From Gemmatimonadota bacterium (GTDB lineage Bacteria; Gemmatimonadota; Gemmatimonadetes; Longimicrobiales; Gaopeijiaceae), in assembly GCA_024638325.1 (NCBI GenBank), contig JAHEKM010000003.1:1-55986 (forward strand): 55,986 nt of DNA. The letters run 5' to 3'. A model generated the notes under the pieces. That model was not told the DNA's origin. It saw only the letters and a list, made by a program, of their open reading frames with translations, and ran no database searches. Position 1 is the stretch's first letter. Every line of letters starts with the position of its first letter. The translations under genes and the position numbers were made by a program. Below are positions 17,099-26,073 of this stretch, in pieces.

Positions 17099-19317
17099 CG
17101 GCGGGAGCCGACCGAATAGTCCCCATCCGCTCGCCCGACCACGGTGACGCTTCCGGAGCGATCCGTGCGCAGCACGCGGACGCCGCTCTGGTCCAGCCTA
17201 CGCAGCACCTCCGGTGCGGGGTGCCCGTAGCGGTTGTAGCGGCCGACGGAAACGAGGGCGAGCTTCGGCTGCGCCGCGGCCAGCAGCGCAGGATCGGTCG
17301 AGGTGTCACTGCCGTGATGACCCACCTTGAGCACCTCGACCACGCCGGAGACCTCCGATGCGACGAGGCGATCGACGTCCTTGTACGCATCGCCGGTCAG
17401 AAGTGCATCGAAGTCACCGAACGAGGCGAGCAGCACGACCGACGAAGCATTCGACTCGGCGTCGCTCGCGAGGTCGGCGGGTGGGTAGAGGACGCGCATC
17501 TGGAGCGAGCCTAGATCCAAGCGGTCGCCGACGCGCGCTGCCCGCCAAGGCACACCGCGGTCGGCGGCGACCTCGAGCACGCCCACGAAGGCCTCCTTGC
17601 CGGCGGGTAGCCCGGGGTCGTAGACCGCCCCCACGTCGAACGACTCGAGCACCGCGACCGCACCACCGATGTGGTCCAGGTCGGAGTGCGTGAGCACGAG
17701 CGCCTCGAGCCTCCGCACGCCCCTCGACCGGAGCGCGCGCACCACCGGATGGCCAGCCGGATCTGCCTCGGCACCCGCCGGCCCGGTGTCGACGAGGAGC
17801 CAGCGGCCACCGGGTCCACGGAGCGCGATGGCGTCGCCCTGTCCCACGTCGATCATGACGATCTCGACCGACCCGCGGCCCTGGAGCGTCAGTGCGAGCG
17901 GCCACGCCACCACGCCCGCGGCGACGTAGCACACTGTGAGGCCTCGTCTGGCCCGCGCTCCCAGGTGAGGCTGGCGAGCGATCCACCAAGCCAAGCCGAC
18001 GCCCGCGAGGCCGCCGAGCACGGAACTCCGCGTGGTCCAAACGCTGGCCCAGGGGAAAGCCCCGGCCCAGAGTGCGAGCCGCTCCAGAGCGGCCAACACG
18101 AGGTCCACTCCGCCCGCGACGATCAGGGCCGGCTGGGGAGCGACGAAGTCCATTGCGATCGAGGCGAGCGAGCCGACCAGGCTGAGCGTCACCAAAGGCG
18201 TAGCCAGGAGGGTGACGGGGATGCCGACCAGGGACACCCGCTCGAAGTGCCACGCCACGACGGGTAGCGTGGCCAAGGTGGCAGCGAGGCCAGCAGCAAG
18301 GGCCGCCGCCAGCGGTCGTGGGCACGCGCGGCCGAAGCGTCGCGTCATCCAACGCGAGAGCGGACCCGACCACGCGGTGAGACCCGCCGCACCAGCGAAC
18401 GACAGCTGGAAGCCAGGTCCACCCAACCTCCGTGGATCCAGCACCAGGAGCACGAGGAGCGCAGCGCCCAACGCCGCCCAGCGCGACGAAGGGCGGCCCC
18501 GGGCCCGAGCGAGCGCGACGGCGGACAGAATGAGCGCGGCTCGGCACGCGGCATCCGGGAACCCGATGAAGGCCACGTACACCCACGATCCGGCAGCGGC
18601 GAGCAGCGCCGCTCGCCGCCCCGCGACCCCCAGCGAGACGATGCCTACGAGAAGCAGCCCGGCGATGACGCCCACGTGGAAGCCGGAGATCGCCAGGAGA
18701 TGTGCGATGCCCACGCGCGCGAAGGCTTCGCGCAGCTCGAGGTCCAGGCCTTCGCGGCGGGCCAGGGTGAGGGCGGCCACCAGCGGCGCCCGTTCCGCGT
18801 AGAGACGGTCCAGACGCCGAACGATGCCGTCCCTCCATTGCACCGAGCGCCATCGCCAGCCGTCCGGCCCCGGGACCGGGCTCGCGGAGTGCGCGAGGAA
18901 CCATGCCCTCTGGCGGCCCTCCCTCCAGACGCCCTCGACGAGCATCGCCGTGCCGGCCACAACCTCCTCGCCACCGATCACCACGGTGAACGGACCGCAC
19001 CCGGACTCCGAAACGAAGGAGGCCGACCCGGCCACGGCCGACGCGAGGAATCGCCCCTGCAGGGCTGCCGGTTCGCCGAGGGACGCGGGCGAGCATGACT
19101 CCGCGCGGGTGGTCAGGCTTCGGGTGCCGCCCATCCCGGCGAGACCGGCCAGGAGCCAGCACGCAGCCCAAACGGGACGGCGAGATGTCGGATTGGGCGC
19201 CGCGAGGAGGAGAAGGGCCGCGAGCGGCGCGAGAGCCATCGGTGCGCCGGCAAGGGCCCAGGCGGCCCCCGCAGCGAAGGCGAGTGCCAGCCTCGTCACG
19301 GGTGCGGCGCCGGTCAC
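17095..19317 (-). CDS. comEC: ComEC/Rec2 DNA-uptake channel with metallo-beta-lactamase domain
   Basis: ComEC forms the inner-membrane channel for single-stranded DNA in natural transformation. The 740-residue protein has an N-terminal segment with membrane helices and a periplasmic DUF4131-like part (to about 165), the multi-span Competence domain around 180-460 with ISGFHVG and GFQLSFAG, and a C-terminal metallo-beta-lactamase domain with [18 protein letters not shown] and [11 protein letters not shown]. The metal ligands look intact, so the domain may be an active nuclease. GTG 19317 is the start; GGGGAGG lies upstream at long spacing. No other competence gene (comEA, comF, dprA) is in the window, so transformation cannot be concluded. 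Confidence 0.93.
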   Translation of the reverse strand: MTGAAPVTRLALAFAAGAAWALAGAPMALAPLAALLLLAAPNPTSRRPVWAACWLLAGLAGMGGTRSLTTRAESCSPASLGEPAALQGRFLASAVAGSASFVSESGCGPFTVVIGGEEVVAGTAMLVEGVWREGRQRAWFLAHSASPVPGPDGWRWRSVQWRDGIVRRLDRLYAERAPLVAALTLARREGLDLELREAFARVGIAHLLAISGFHVGVIAGLLLVGIVSLGVAGRRAALLAAAGSWVYVAFIGFPDAACRAALILSAVALARARGRPSSRWAALGAALLVLLVLDPRRLGGPGFQLSFAGAAGLTAWSGPLSRWMTRRFGRACPRPLAAALAAGLAATLATLPVVAWHFERVSLVGIPVTLLATPLVTLSLVGSLASIAMDFVAPQPALIVAGGVDLVLAALERLALWAGAFPWASVWTTRSSVLGGLAGVGLAWWIARQPHLGARARRGLTVCYVAAGVVAWPLALTLQGRGSVEIVMIDVGQGDAIALRGPGGRWLLVDTGPAGAEADPAGHPVVRALRSRGVRRLEALVLTHSDLDHIGGAVAVLESFDVGAVYDPGLPAGKEAFVGVLEVAADRGVPWRAARVGDRLDLGSLQMRVLYPPADLASDAESNASSVVLLASFGDFDALLTGDAYKDVDRLVASEVSGVVEVLKVGHHGSDTSTDPALLAAAQPKLALVSVGRYNRYGHPAPEVLRRLDQSGVRVLRTDRSGSVTVVGRADGDYSVGSRR

Positions 19318-19350
19318 ACTACCCCGGAGCCTCCCCGTCCCGCGTGGTGA

Positions 19351-19665
19351 TCAGGTCTTCTCTTTCCCCTCTCCGAACAGGTCCTGTTGATCCATGTCCA
19401 CGAAGCGCGTCCGCTCCTCCAAGGCCTCCTCCCGCAAACGCGCCCTCAGAATGCGCCGGACCTTCAAGTCCGAGTGGATGCCAGCGACGAGCATGACGAA
19501 CATGCCTATGAGCAGGCTGGCGAACGCCACGACCGTCAGCGGCACACCGTAGATCGTCATGAAGCCGAGCCGCAGAGTGACCCGCTGACCCGAATTCAAC
19601 GACGCGAACCCGAGCGCGAGGGCGATCGCACCGAGCATCGCCGCCGCGCTCAGGAAGCGACTCAC
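19351..19665 (-). CDS. LapA-family (DUF1049) small membrane protein
   Basis: This 104-residue protein has two membrane helices (about 5-24 and 38-61), with the GQRVTLRLGF stretch between them, and a charged, probably coiled cytoplasmic tail rich in Arg and Glu ending in the motif DLFGEGKEK. That layout matches the LapA/DUF1049 family; E. coli LapA helps control lipopolysaccharide assembly with LapB, but no lapB-like gene is visible here, so the function is only inferred. The GTG start overlaps the miaB stop (GTGA). Confidence 0.8.
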   Translation of the reverse strand: MSRFLSAAAMLGAIALALGFASLNSGQRVTLRLGFMTIYGVPLTVVAFASLLIGMFVMLVAGIHSDLKVRRILRARLREEALEERTRFVDMDQQDLFGEGKEKT

Positions 19666-21026
19666 GCGCCGGCCACTGTCATGGCGTCGACGGCCTCGGA
19701 GCCCGCGAAGGTCGCGCCGGTCGTGCGGTCGAGCGCGACGTGAGCATAGTCGCCGATTCTGGCGCTGTCACCGTCGAAGACCACGACCTTGTTCCGACGG
19801 GTGCGCCCCAGCACCTGCCCCGAGTGCCGCCCGTCTTTCTCGATGAGGACCTCCTCGACGCGACCGACCTCCGAGTGGTTGATCTCGGATTGGATCGACC
19901 GGCTCAGGTCGATGAGGCCCTCGAGCCGCTCCTGAGCCTCCTCGGACGAAATGAAGTCCTCGGCGGGCAGGCGCGTGGCGGGCGTACCCTCACGCAGGGA
20001 GTACTTGTACGTGTACGCGTCATCGAACCGTACCGTGCGCATGAGCGCGAGCGTCTCACGGTACTCGTCGTCCGTCTCTCCCGGGAACGCCACGATGATA
20101 TCGGTCGACAGCGCGATATCCGGAATCGCGTCCCGTACGAGATCGACCTTGTCGAGGAGCTCCTCCACCGAATACCTACGGAGCATGCGCTTGAGCGTCC
20201 GGTTGCTGCCCGACTGCGCGGGCAGGTGCAGGTGCTCGCACACGGCGGCCTCCTCGGCCATCACCTCCACGAGCGCCGGTGTGACGTCGATGGGGTGGGG
20301 CGAGGTGAAGCGCACGCGTCGGATCCCGTCCACGCGCGCCACCGAACGCAGGAGCTCCGGGAAGGCCGTATCACCGTGACGGTACGAGTTCACGGTCTGG
20401 CCGAGCAAGGTCACTTCGGTCACGCCCTGTTCGGCCAAACCACGCACCTCGGCCAGTACCTCACCGGGCTCCCTGTTCTTCTCAGGGCCGCGCACGTAAG
20501 GCACGATGCAAAACGTGCAGCGGTGATCGCACCCTCGCTGGATCGGGACCCAGGCCATGGGCCCGTCGGCCCTGCGCTGCTCGAGCCCCTGGTAGTTCTC
20601 GACGGGATCCAGATCCAGGACTGTGAGCTGATTCCGCCTGCGTGGCTCCTCGACCTTCGCGATGCGGCCGAGCGCGGACGGAAGCGAGCGATACCCGTCG
20701 GGCCCCACCACGAGGTCCACGTACGGGGCCCTCTCGAGGAGGTCGTCGCCCATCCGCTGTGCCATACACCCGGTGACGCCGATCACCATCTCGGGTCGTT
20801 CCCGCTTGAGGCCGTTCAGCTGCGCGACCCGCCCGAGGACTCGACTCTCCGCGTGCTCCCGGATGGCACATGTGTTCACCAGCACGACGTCCGCGTGCTC
20901 AGGGCTGCGGACGATCTCGTAGCCCTGTGCGGCGAGGATGCCCTCCATGAGCTCGCCGTCGCTCACGTTCATCTGGCAGCCGTACGTTTCCACGTACGCG
21001 CGCTTCGCGGGGTTCTTTTCGCTCAT
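19662..21026 (-). CDS. miaB: tRNA-2-methylthio-N6-dimethylallyladenosine synthase
   Basis: MiaB adds the methylthio group to i6A37 of tRNAs reading codons that start with U. The 454-residue radical-SAM enzyme has the auxiliary cluster cysteines Cys17 (YGCQMN), Cys53 (NTCAIRE) and Cys87 (TGCMAQ), the radical-SAM cysteines 166, 170 and 173 in RGCDHRCTFC, and a C-terminal TRAM domain (about 380-445). The GCMAQR string and NTCAIRE favour MiaB over its paralogues. It follows mtaB after three bases and overlaps the next gene. Confidence 0.95.
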   Translation of the reverse strand: MSEKNPAKRAYVETYGCQMNVSDGELMEGILAAQGYEIVRSPEHADVVLVNTCAIREHAESRVLGRVAQLNGLKRERPEMVIGVTGCMAQRMGDDLLERAPYVDLVVGPDGYRSLPSALGRIAKVEEPRRRNQLTVLDLDPVENYQGLEQRRADGPMAWVPIQRGCDHRCTFCIVPYVRGPEKNREPGEVLAEVRGLAEQGVTEVTLLGQTVNSYRHGDTAFPELLRSVARVDGIRRVRFTSPHPIDVTPALVEVMAEEAAVCEHLHLPAQSGSNRTLKRMLRRYSVEELLDKVDLVRDAIPDIALSTDIIVAFPGETDDEYRETLALMRTVRFDDAYTYKYSLREGTPATRLPAEDFISSEEAQERLEGLIDLSRSIQSEINHSEVGRVEEVLIEKDGRHSGQVLGRTRRNKVVVFDGDSARIGDYAHVALDRTTGATFAGSEAVDAMTVAGA

Positions 21027-21029
21027 CCC

Positions 21030-22340
21030 TCAATTCGGCCACAATTGGCGGGACGCGTCAATACGCAGATCGCCCCCGTCGGCGACGAGAACACCCTCGA
21101 CCACCCTTCGCGGCGCCCCGTCCACGTCGGGCGTCTGCACGCGGAGGTAATCTCCGGTCAGACCCGTGCCGGCCGAACCCTCCAGCACGACCTTGGCGAC
21201 CGTTCCTGCACGCCCCGCGCGGTACCGGGTGCCCTTCGCCTCCGCGAGCATGCGGATCTCTCTCGCCCGCGTACCGGCCACGCGTTGCGGGACCGGGTCG
21301 GGGAGCGCGACCGCCGCGGTGCCGTCACGGGGCGAGTAGGGGAAGACGTGGAGGTACGTGAAGGGCAGCTCTTGAACGAGATCACGCGTCGCGACGTGGT
21401 CCGCTTCGGTCTCGCCCGGGAAGCCACAGATTACGTCGGCCCCGAGCCCCAGCGGCGACACTCGCTCCGCAATCTGGAGGGCTCGCCGCCGGTACTGCTC
21501 GCGCGTGTGCCAGCGTCGCATGCTCCGGAGCACCGGGTCCGCCCCACTCTGCAGAGGCATGTGGAGGTGCGGGGCCAACCGACCTCTCGACCGCTCCAAC
21601 AGCGCCAATAACGCGTCGTCGACCTCGGTGGCCTCGATGGAGCCCAAGCGGAACCGTGTGTCGGGTACCTCTTCGAGCAGCTTGGCGCACAGCCGCGACA
21701 ACGTCACCGACGGGCTGAGATCGAGCCCATAGTGCCCGATGTGCACCCCGGTGATCACCAGCTCGGCATGCCGCGTGGAAAGGAGCTTCGCCTCGGCGAC
21801 CACCTCAGCCGGCGGCCGGGACCGGGAAGCCCCCCGAGCCAGGCGCGTCGCACAGAACGAACACTTCCGGTCGCATCCGTCTTGGACTTTCAGCCATCCG
21901 CGCGCGGCGCCCTGACGCGTCCTCAGGAGATCCCCACCTACGGGCTCGGTGTGCAGACGGTCGAGAGGCGTGCGCAGCTCGATGTGGGTGAGCCTCGTCG
22001 GCAGGACTGCACCCGCAACCGCGGTCGGCTTGTGGCCCCGTACGACATCGGCGACCCCTGCCATGCCGCGGTACTCCTCCTCTTTCAGCGCGGCCGAGCA
22101 TCCGGCGACGACGATCTTGGCTGACGGGTACTCGCGGTGGAGCCGCCGGATCAGGCGGCGCGCGTCGGCGTCGGCCTGGTTCGTCACCGTGCATGTGTTC
22201 ACGACGAAGACGTTGGCCTCGTGCCGCTCGGCCACGGTGGCCGCGCCACGGGCTTCGGCTTCCTGCCGCATCCGCTCGGTGTCGTACTGGTTCGCTTTGC
22301 AGCCGAACGTGTGATACGCGACCCGTACCGAGCTCTCCAC
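21030..22340 (-). CDS. mtaB: tRNA (N6-threonylcarbamoyladenosine37-C2) methylthiotransferase
   Basis: MtaB converts t6A37 to ms2t6A37 in tRNAs for A-starting codons. The 436-residue protein has the N-terminal cluster cysteines Cys14 (TFGCKANQ), Cys50 (NTCTVT) and Cys81 (AGCSA), radical-SAM cysteines 156, 160 and 163 in DGCDRKCSFC, and a degenerate C-terminal TRAM-like region. The FGCKxNQ and CTVTNQAD segments are typical of MtaB rather than MiaB or RimO. GTG 22340 is the start, 13 bases after the outer-membrane protein gene. Confidence 0.93.
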   Translation of the reverse strand: MESSVRVAYHTFGCKANQYDTERMRQEAEARGAATVAERHEANVFVVNTCTVTNQADADARRLIRRLHREYPSAKIVVAGCSAALKEEEYRGMAGVADVVRGHKPTAVAGAVLPTRLTHIELRTPLDRLHTEPVGGDLLRTRQGAARGWLKVQDGCDRKCSFCATRLARGASRSRPPAEVVAEAKLLSTRHAELVITGVHIGHYGLDLSPSVTLSRLCAKLLEEVPDTRFRLGSIEATEVDDALLALLERSRGRLAPHLHMPLQSGADPVLRSMRRWHTREQYRRRALQIAERVSPLGLGADVICGFPGETEADHVATRDLVQELPFTYLHVFPYSPRDGTAAVALPDPVPQRVAGTRAREIRMLAEAKGTRYRAGRAGTVAKVVLEGSAGTGLTGDYLRVQTPDVDGAPRRVVEGVLVADGGDLRIDASRQLWPN

Positions 22341-22353
22341 CTCGCGGACGTCC

Positions 22354-23517
22354 CTAGAGGCCCGCAGCCTTCACCGACAGCGTCGCACGCCAGAAGTTCT
22401 CGGTCAGGGATCCGGCGACTCGCCGGCCCCGCTCCAGCGCGAGGTCCACGTTCGCGAGGACGACCTCGCCGCCCTGCGCGAGCACGAGTCCGAACCCGCC
22501 CGCGAAGATGCGCTCGGAGGCATCCTCGCCCGCCGAAGCGAACGGGAGGTCCGACCGCCTCCAGCCAAGTCGGATGGGCGCCGCCCTACCGAACACGCGG
22601 GCTTGGGACAGCTCGAGTCCGACCCCGTACGCCAACACCCCGTTCGCCTCCGCCCCGCTATTGAGGTCGTCGGAAACGCTCGACCAGTCCGCTCGCGCCA
22701 CGCTGGCGCTCAAGGCGAGGCCGGGAGCGAGGTCCGCGCTGGCACCCAGACGGAGCTGTAGGGGCAGGTTGTACGAGCCATCGCCACCCGCGGTGTCGCT
22801 GGACGCCTCGGCGTCGAGCTCCGTGGACCACGTCGCGCTCGCCCCGACTTCGACGAGTTCGAGCAACCTCGTGGCCACCCCGGCAGTGACCAGGTAACCC
22901 GAGTAGGACCACGATCCGGTGGAGAGGTACGGCTGGACCACCGTCGAGTCGGACCCGCTGATGGTGCGGGTCAGGGCGCGGTCGACGGTTCCGGTGTAAC
23001 GGCCGACCGTGAGGCCGACGGACGTCTCGCCCGAGATCCTGCGCGCGAAGCCCACGTTCATCGACGAGAGCGTGCCGTCCTGGAAGAAGGAGTCCCGTGC
23101 CACTACGGGCTGCCCTCCCAGGGTCAGACCCACCTCGCGCACACCGGCGAAATCCTGATCGAGATGCGAGGTGAAGTGGATCGTCGCCACTCCACCGAAC
23201 ACCGGGTAGGCCGCGGCGAGCAGTGGGAAGCGGGTGCCCTTGAAATAGTTGGTCTCGCCGCCGGACGAGGCGTCGGCCCAGCTCGGCTGGGCCACGAGAA
23301 CGCCGTTGGGCAGGACTGCGCGCGCCGCCGCCGCAGGATTCGACGGCAGGAGCGCGGCACCTGAAAGCCCGATGCCCAAATTGCCCAACGCCCGAGCGCG
23401 GCCGTCGACCGCGTCCACGGGCAGCCCGAGTCCGACCGACCCGAAGAGCGATTGGGCAGCGAGTGGTTGAGCCGAAGCCGAGAGCGCAAGAGCGAGCGCA
23501 AGAGCTCTGTACCTCAT
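22354..23517 (-). CDS. FadL/OmpP1-like outer-membrane beta-barrel protein
   Basis: A 387-residue exported protein of unknown substrate. A classic signal peptide (about 1-21) ends at PLAAQ. The next part, with VDGRARALGNLGIGLSG and then PSNPAAAAR, is like the plug region of FadL/PorV-type proteins (ALG-G-A--NPA pattern). The rest alternates polar and hydrophobic residues in beta-strand lengths and ends with a hydrophobic strand, as barrels do. Its ATG overlaps the stop of the lipoprotein gene upstream (ATGA), so the two are probably partners in the same envelope process. FadL relatives move hydrophobic substrates; transport here is only inferred. Confidence 0.7.
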   Translation of the reverse strand: MRYRALALALALSASAQPLAAQSLFGSVGLGLPVDAVDGRARALGNLGIGLSGAALLPSNPAAAARAVLPNGVLVAQPSWADASSGGETNYFKGTRFPLLAAAYPVFGGVATIHFTSHLDQDFAGVREVGLTLGGQPVVARDSFFQDGTLSSMNVGFARRISGETSVGLTVGRYTGTVDRALTRTISGSDSTVVQPYLSTGSWSYSGYLVTAGVATRLLELVEVGASATWSTELDAEASSDTAGGDGSYNLPLQLRLGASADLAPGLALSASVARADWSSVSDDLNSGAEANGVLAYGVGLELSQARVFGRAAPIRLGWRRSDLPFASAGEDASERIFAGGFGLVLAQGGEVVLANVDLALERGRRVAGSLTENFWRATLSVKAAGL

Positions 23518-24833
23518 GGCAACACCTGGGACGTGCCCACGGTGAGAATCATCCTGAGCACCGGCTCGCCCGGGTCCCCAGGTCCGTCGAAGGACGCGAA
23601 CGGCAGCGAGGAAGGCTCGGACGCGGAGAGCACGGCGAGCGTACCGGGTGGCGGATTCCCGGAGGCGTCAGGCCCCCCGAGCAGCGTGCGCATGAAGGTC
23701 GTGATCGGCAGCTCCACCGAGACGCCTGGCGCTGAGCCGAAGGCCTCCGGCGGCACCGCAGCGCCTAGGCCCGAGGTCTGCGAGTTACCCAAGGGAGACT
23801 TGGGCAGGGCTGCCGGACTGAGGACAGAGCGGGCGTCGATTCTGAGCGTGTCGAACGGCTGATACGCCGCCTCCGAGGTCTGTGTCGTCAATCTCACCGC
23901 GGCGTAGCTGATCTGGCCCGCCTCCGGCGTAAACGGGCAGCCAAGGGCCGCGCACAGCTCGGGCGGACCGACGAGCTGCGGTGGAATGACTTCGAGCAGC
24001 GATCGCCACGCAGGGACGCCGCCCACCCTCATGCCGGCAGGAGCCGCGGGCGGGGGATCGTAGATCACCGTGCGATCGAGGAGACCAATGGTGTCCTCGA
24101 CGATGCTGTCGGCCAGGCTCGAGCGGATGGCGAGGCGCAGGCTCGCACGGTTCAGGACGAGAAGCGCCCCGTCGGTCGTCGTGAGCATGTTGGCGCCACG
24201 CGTCCGGTCCGCGGGGTCGATCCACGTCGCGATGGTCGCAGAATCGAGCGGGAAGGTGACCGAGTCTGCAAAAGCGGGGTCCCACGTGACGCTCGACGAC
24301 GTCGGAACCGTCGCCCCGGCCCCACCCGACCAGGCGCGCTGATCGCCGACGGTGTCGATCGCGAAGGACCACGACGCCGAGCGTGCCTGCCACTCCTCCT
24401 GGAGGCCGCCGATCTCGAGGGCGACCGGCCCCGGCGCCACGCTGCGCACCGTGTCGAAGCCGACGGAGAGGAAGGCCGCTACGTACGTGACGTCGGTGTC
24501 CGTCACCGTGACACCGTCGACCACGACCCGGACGCCGGGGGGGAAGGTGTCGAAGCGCATCAGCGTCCGCGCCTCCAACGCACCGAGGTAGGCCCGGGTT
24601 ACGAGAGGGAGCGGCAGCCCCGCTGCGGACGAGTAGCCGCCCAGGACCTGAAGATTCGACCCGAACTGGCTCCACGGTAGCTCGACCTCGAGAGTGAGCG
24701 GCTCATCCGGGAGTGAGGAGTCGTCCAACGCCGTGGGCGACTGCTCCTGACAGGCCACTGCGGCCACGACCAGCGCCGCCGCAACCGCGGCCGAGCCGGG
24801 TCCCCTACGTCTATGTGCTCTGGTCCGTATCAA
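23514..24833 (-). CDS. Putative surface or periplasmic lipoprotein of unknown function
   Basis: I do not recognise the family. The 439-residue product starts with an Arg-rich n-region, a hydrophobic stretch and VAAVAC, so Cys28 is a good lipidation site. The mature part has no membrane helix and looks rich in beta structure, with several TDTDVTYV- and DTVRSVAP-type strands and a proline-rich C-terminal portion. No catalytic motif is visible. The start is TTG 24833, without an obvious ribosome binding site. The last codons overlap the start of the FadL-like gene, which suggests that both products work together in the outer membrane. The 58 bases up to alr hold nothing I can assign. Confidence 0.65.
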   Translation of the reverse strand: MIRTRAHRRRGPGSAAVAAALVVAAVACQEQSPTALDDSSLPDEPLTLEVELPWSQFGSNLQVLGGYSSAAGLPLPLVTRAYLGALEARTLMRFDTFPPGVRVVVDGVTVTDTDVTYVAAFLSVGFDTVRSVAPGPVALEIGGLQEEWQARSASWSFAIDTVGDQRAWSGGAGATVPTSSSVTWDPAFADSVTFPLDSATIATWIDPADRTRGANMLTTTDGALLVLNRASLRLAIRSSLADSIVEDTIGLLDRTVIYDPPPAAPAGMRVGGVPAWRSLLEVIPPQLVGPPELCAALGCPFTPEAGQISYAAVRLTTQTSEAAYQPFDTLRIDARSVLSPAALPKSPLGNSQTSGLGAAVPPEAFGSAPGVSVELPITTFMRTLLGGPDASGNPPPGTLAVLSASEPSSLPFASFDGPGDPGEPVLRMILTVGTSQVLP

Positions 24834-24891
24834 CGGCCGGTCTCGTATCGTTGTGAACGCCCGCCTCGGGGCGTCGCATCCGTGATGAAGG

Positions 24892-26010
24892 TCACGTCCA
24901 CACGCGCGGCAGTCGCTCGGTGAAGCCCGTCAGTATCTCGTAACTGATGGTGCCGGCCAACTCCGCCACGTCATCCAGCAGGATCTCCTCTCGCCCCTCC
25001 GCACCGAGGAGGGTGGCCACGTCTCCCACGCGCACCCCCGTCACGCCGGTGATGTCTACCACCGTCAGGTCCATGGAGATCCTTCCTATGATCGGGACGC
25101 GACGGCCACCGAGGAGCGCGCTTCCGCGGTTGCCCAGCGCTCGGGGCAGACCATCGCCGTACCCGATGCACAGGGTCGCCCACCGCTCGGGCCCCGAGGC
25201 CACATGGGTGGCGCCGTAGCCCAGGCTCGTCCCGGCGACGGCGTCGCGGACGTGACCGACCCGCGCGCGGAGAGAAACCACGGGCTCGGGTGCGGGGTGA
25301 GCCGAGCCGACCTTGCCCCCGTAGAGGAAGATGCCCGGGCGAACCGCGTCACAGGCGTGCTCGGGCACGGCAAAGGTCCCGGCGCTGTTGAGCACGTGGA
25401 CCATGAGCCCGCCGTTGCGCGCCCGGGCTGCCGAAAGCACGCCCTGGAAGCGCGACCACTGCTCATGCACCGACTCGATGTCGTCCTCGGCGGAATGCAG
25501 GTGTGTGAAGCATGCCACCCAGTCGACCCACTCGCCCACTGCCTCGGCCACGCCCGGGATCCACGCGTCGGCCTCGCGCCAATCGAATCCGGTGCGCCCC
25601 ATGCCGGTGTCGACGTCGACATGCACACGGGCGGTCGCGCGAAGCCGTTGGGCGGCGGCGGACACGGCCGCGAGCGCGTCCAGACTCGAAATGCTCATGT
25701 CGAGACCGGCGGCCAACGCGGGCTCCAGCTCCTCTTCCTGGAGAGGAGCGAGGATCACCACCCGATTCTGCACGCCCAGGTCGCCCCTCAGACGAAGACC
25801 CTCGGCCAAGGTCGCTACTCCCCACCCCCACGGTCGCTCCCCCGCGAGCTCACGCACCACCTCACGCATCCCGAGTCCGTACGCGTCTGCCTTGACCATA
25901 GGAATGACGTGCGTCGTGTCGCCCGCGGCCTGGCGCACCCGGGCGTAGTTCGCTCTAAGCGCGGCAGCGCTCACTCGGATCCAGGAACGGGCCTCGGGAT
26001 TCGTTGACAT
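24892..26010 (-). CDS. alr: Alanine racemase
   Basis: Alr makes D-alanine for peptidoglycan using PLP. The 372-residue enzyme has the PLP lysine Lys40 in PMVKADAYGLG, the second catalytic residue Tyr265 in SLGYGATHV, the MGRTGF segment, and GRISMDLTVVD. The frame is open far upstream, but the family starts close to ATG 26010; there is no strong ribosome binding site. It is the first gene of the minus-strand run that ends with fbp and is divergent from mazG across 63 bases in which no convincing promoter is visible. Its product is used by the D-Ala-D-Ala branch that feeds murF elsewhere in the window. Confidence 0.94.
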   Translation of the reverse strand: MSTNPEARSWIRVSAAALRANYARVRQAAGDTTHVIPMVKADAYGLGMREVVRELAGERPWGWGVATLAEGLRLRGDLGVQNRVVILAPLQEEELEPALAAGLDMSISSLDALAAVSAAAQRLRATARVHVDVDTGMGRTGFDWREADAWIPGVAEAVGEWVDWVACFTHLHSAEDDIESVHEQWSRFQGVLSAARARNGGLMVHVLNSAGTFAVPEHACDAVRPGIFLYGGKVGSAHPAPEPVVSLRARVGHVRDAVAGTSLGYGATHVASGPERWATLCIGYGDGLPRALGNRGSALLGGRRVPIIGRISMDLTVVDITGVTGVRVGDVATLLGAEGREEILLDDVAELAGTISYEILTGFTERLPRVWT

Positions 26011-26073
26011 GAGGGGCCAAAGATGCCAAGAACAGTCGACCGAAACGACCCCTCCGACGCCCCGTGACCGCTC

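Noticed and set aside
17414-19171. Minus-strand open frame of 585 codons within comEC in another frame
   Set aside because: It overlaps comEC completely; its translation is dominated by Arg, Gly and Ala without any motif, whereas the comEC frame has all conserved segments.
19740-21611. Plus-strand open frame of 623 codons antisense to miaB and mtaB
   Set aside because: It is rich in Arg, His and Val-Arg strings, typical of shadow frames, and the radical-SAM genes on the other strand are unambiguous.
25971-26073. Promoter pair between alr and mazG
   Set aside because: The 63-base divergent gap must hold promoters, but no -35/-10 combination with acceptable spacing and match stood out.
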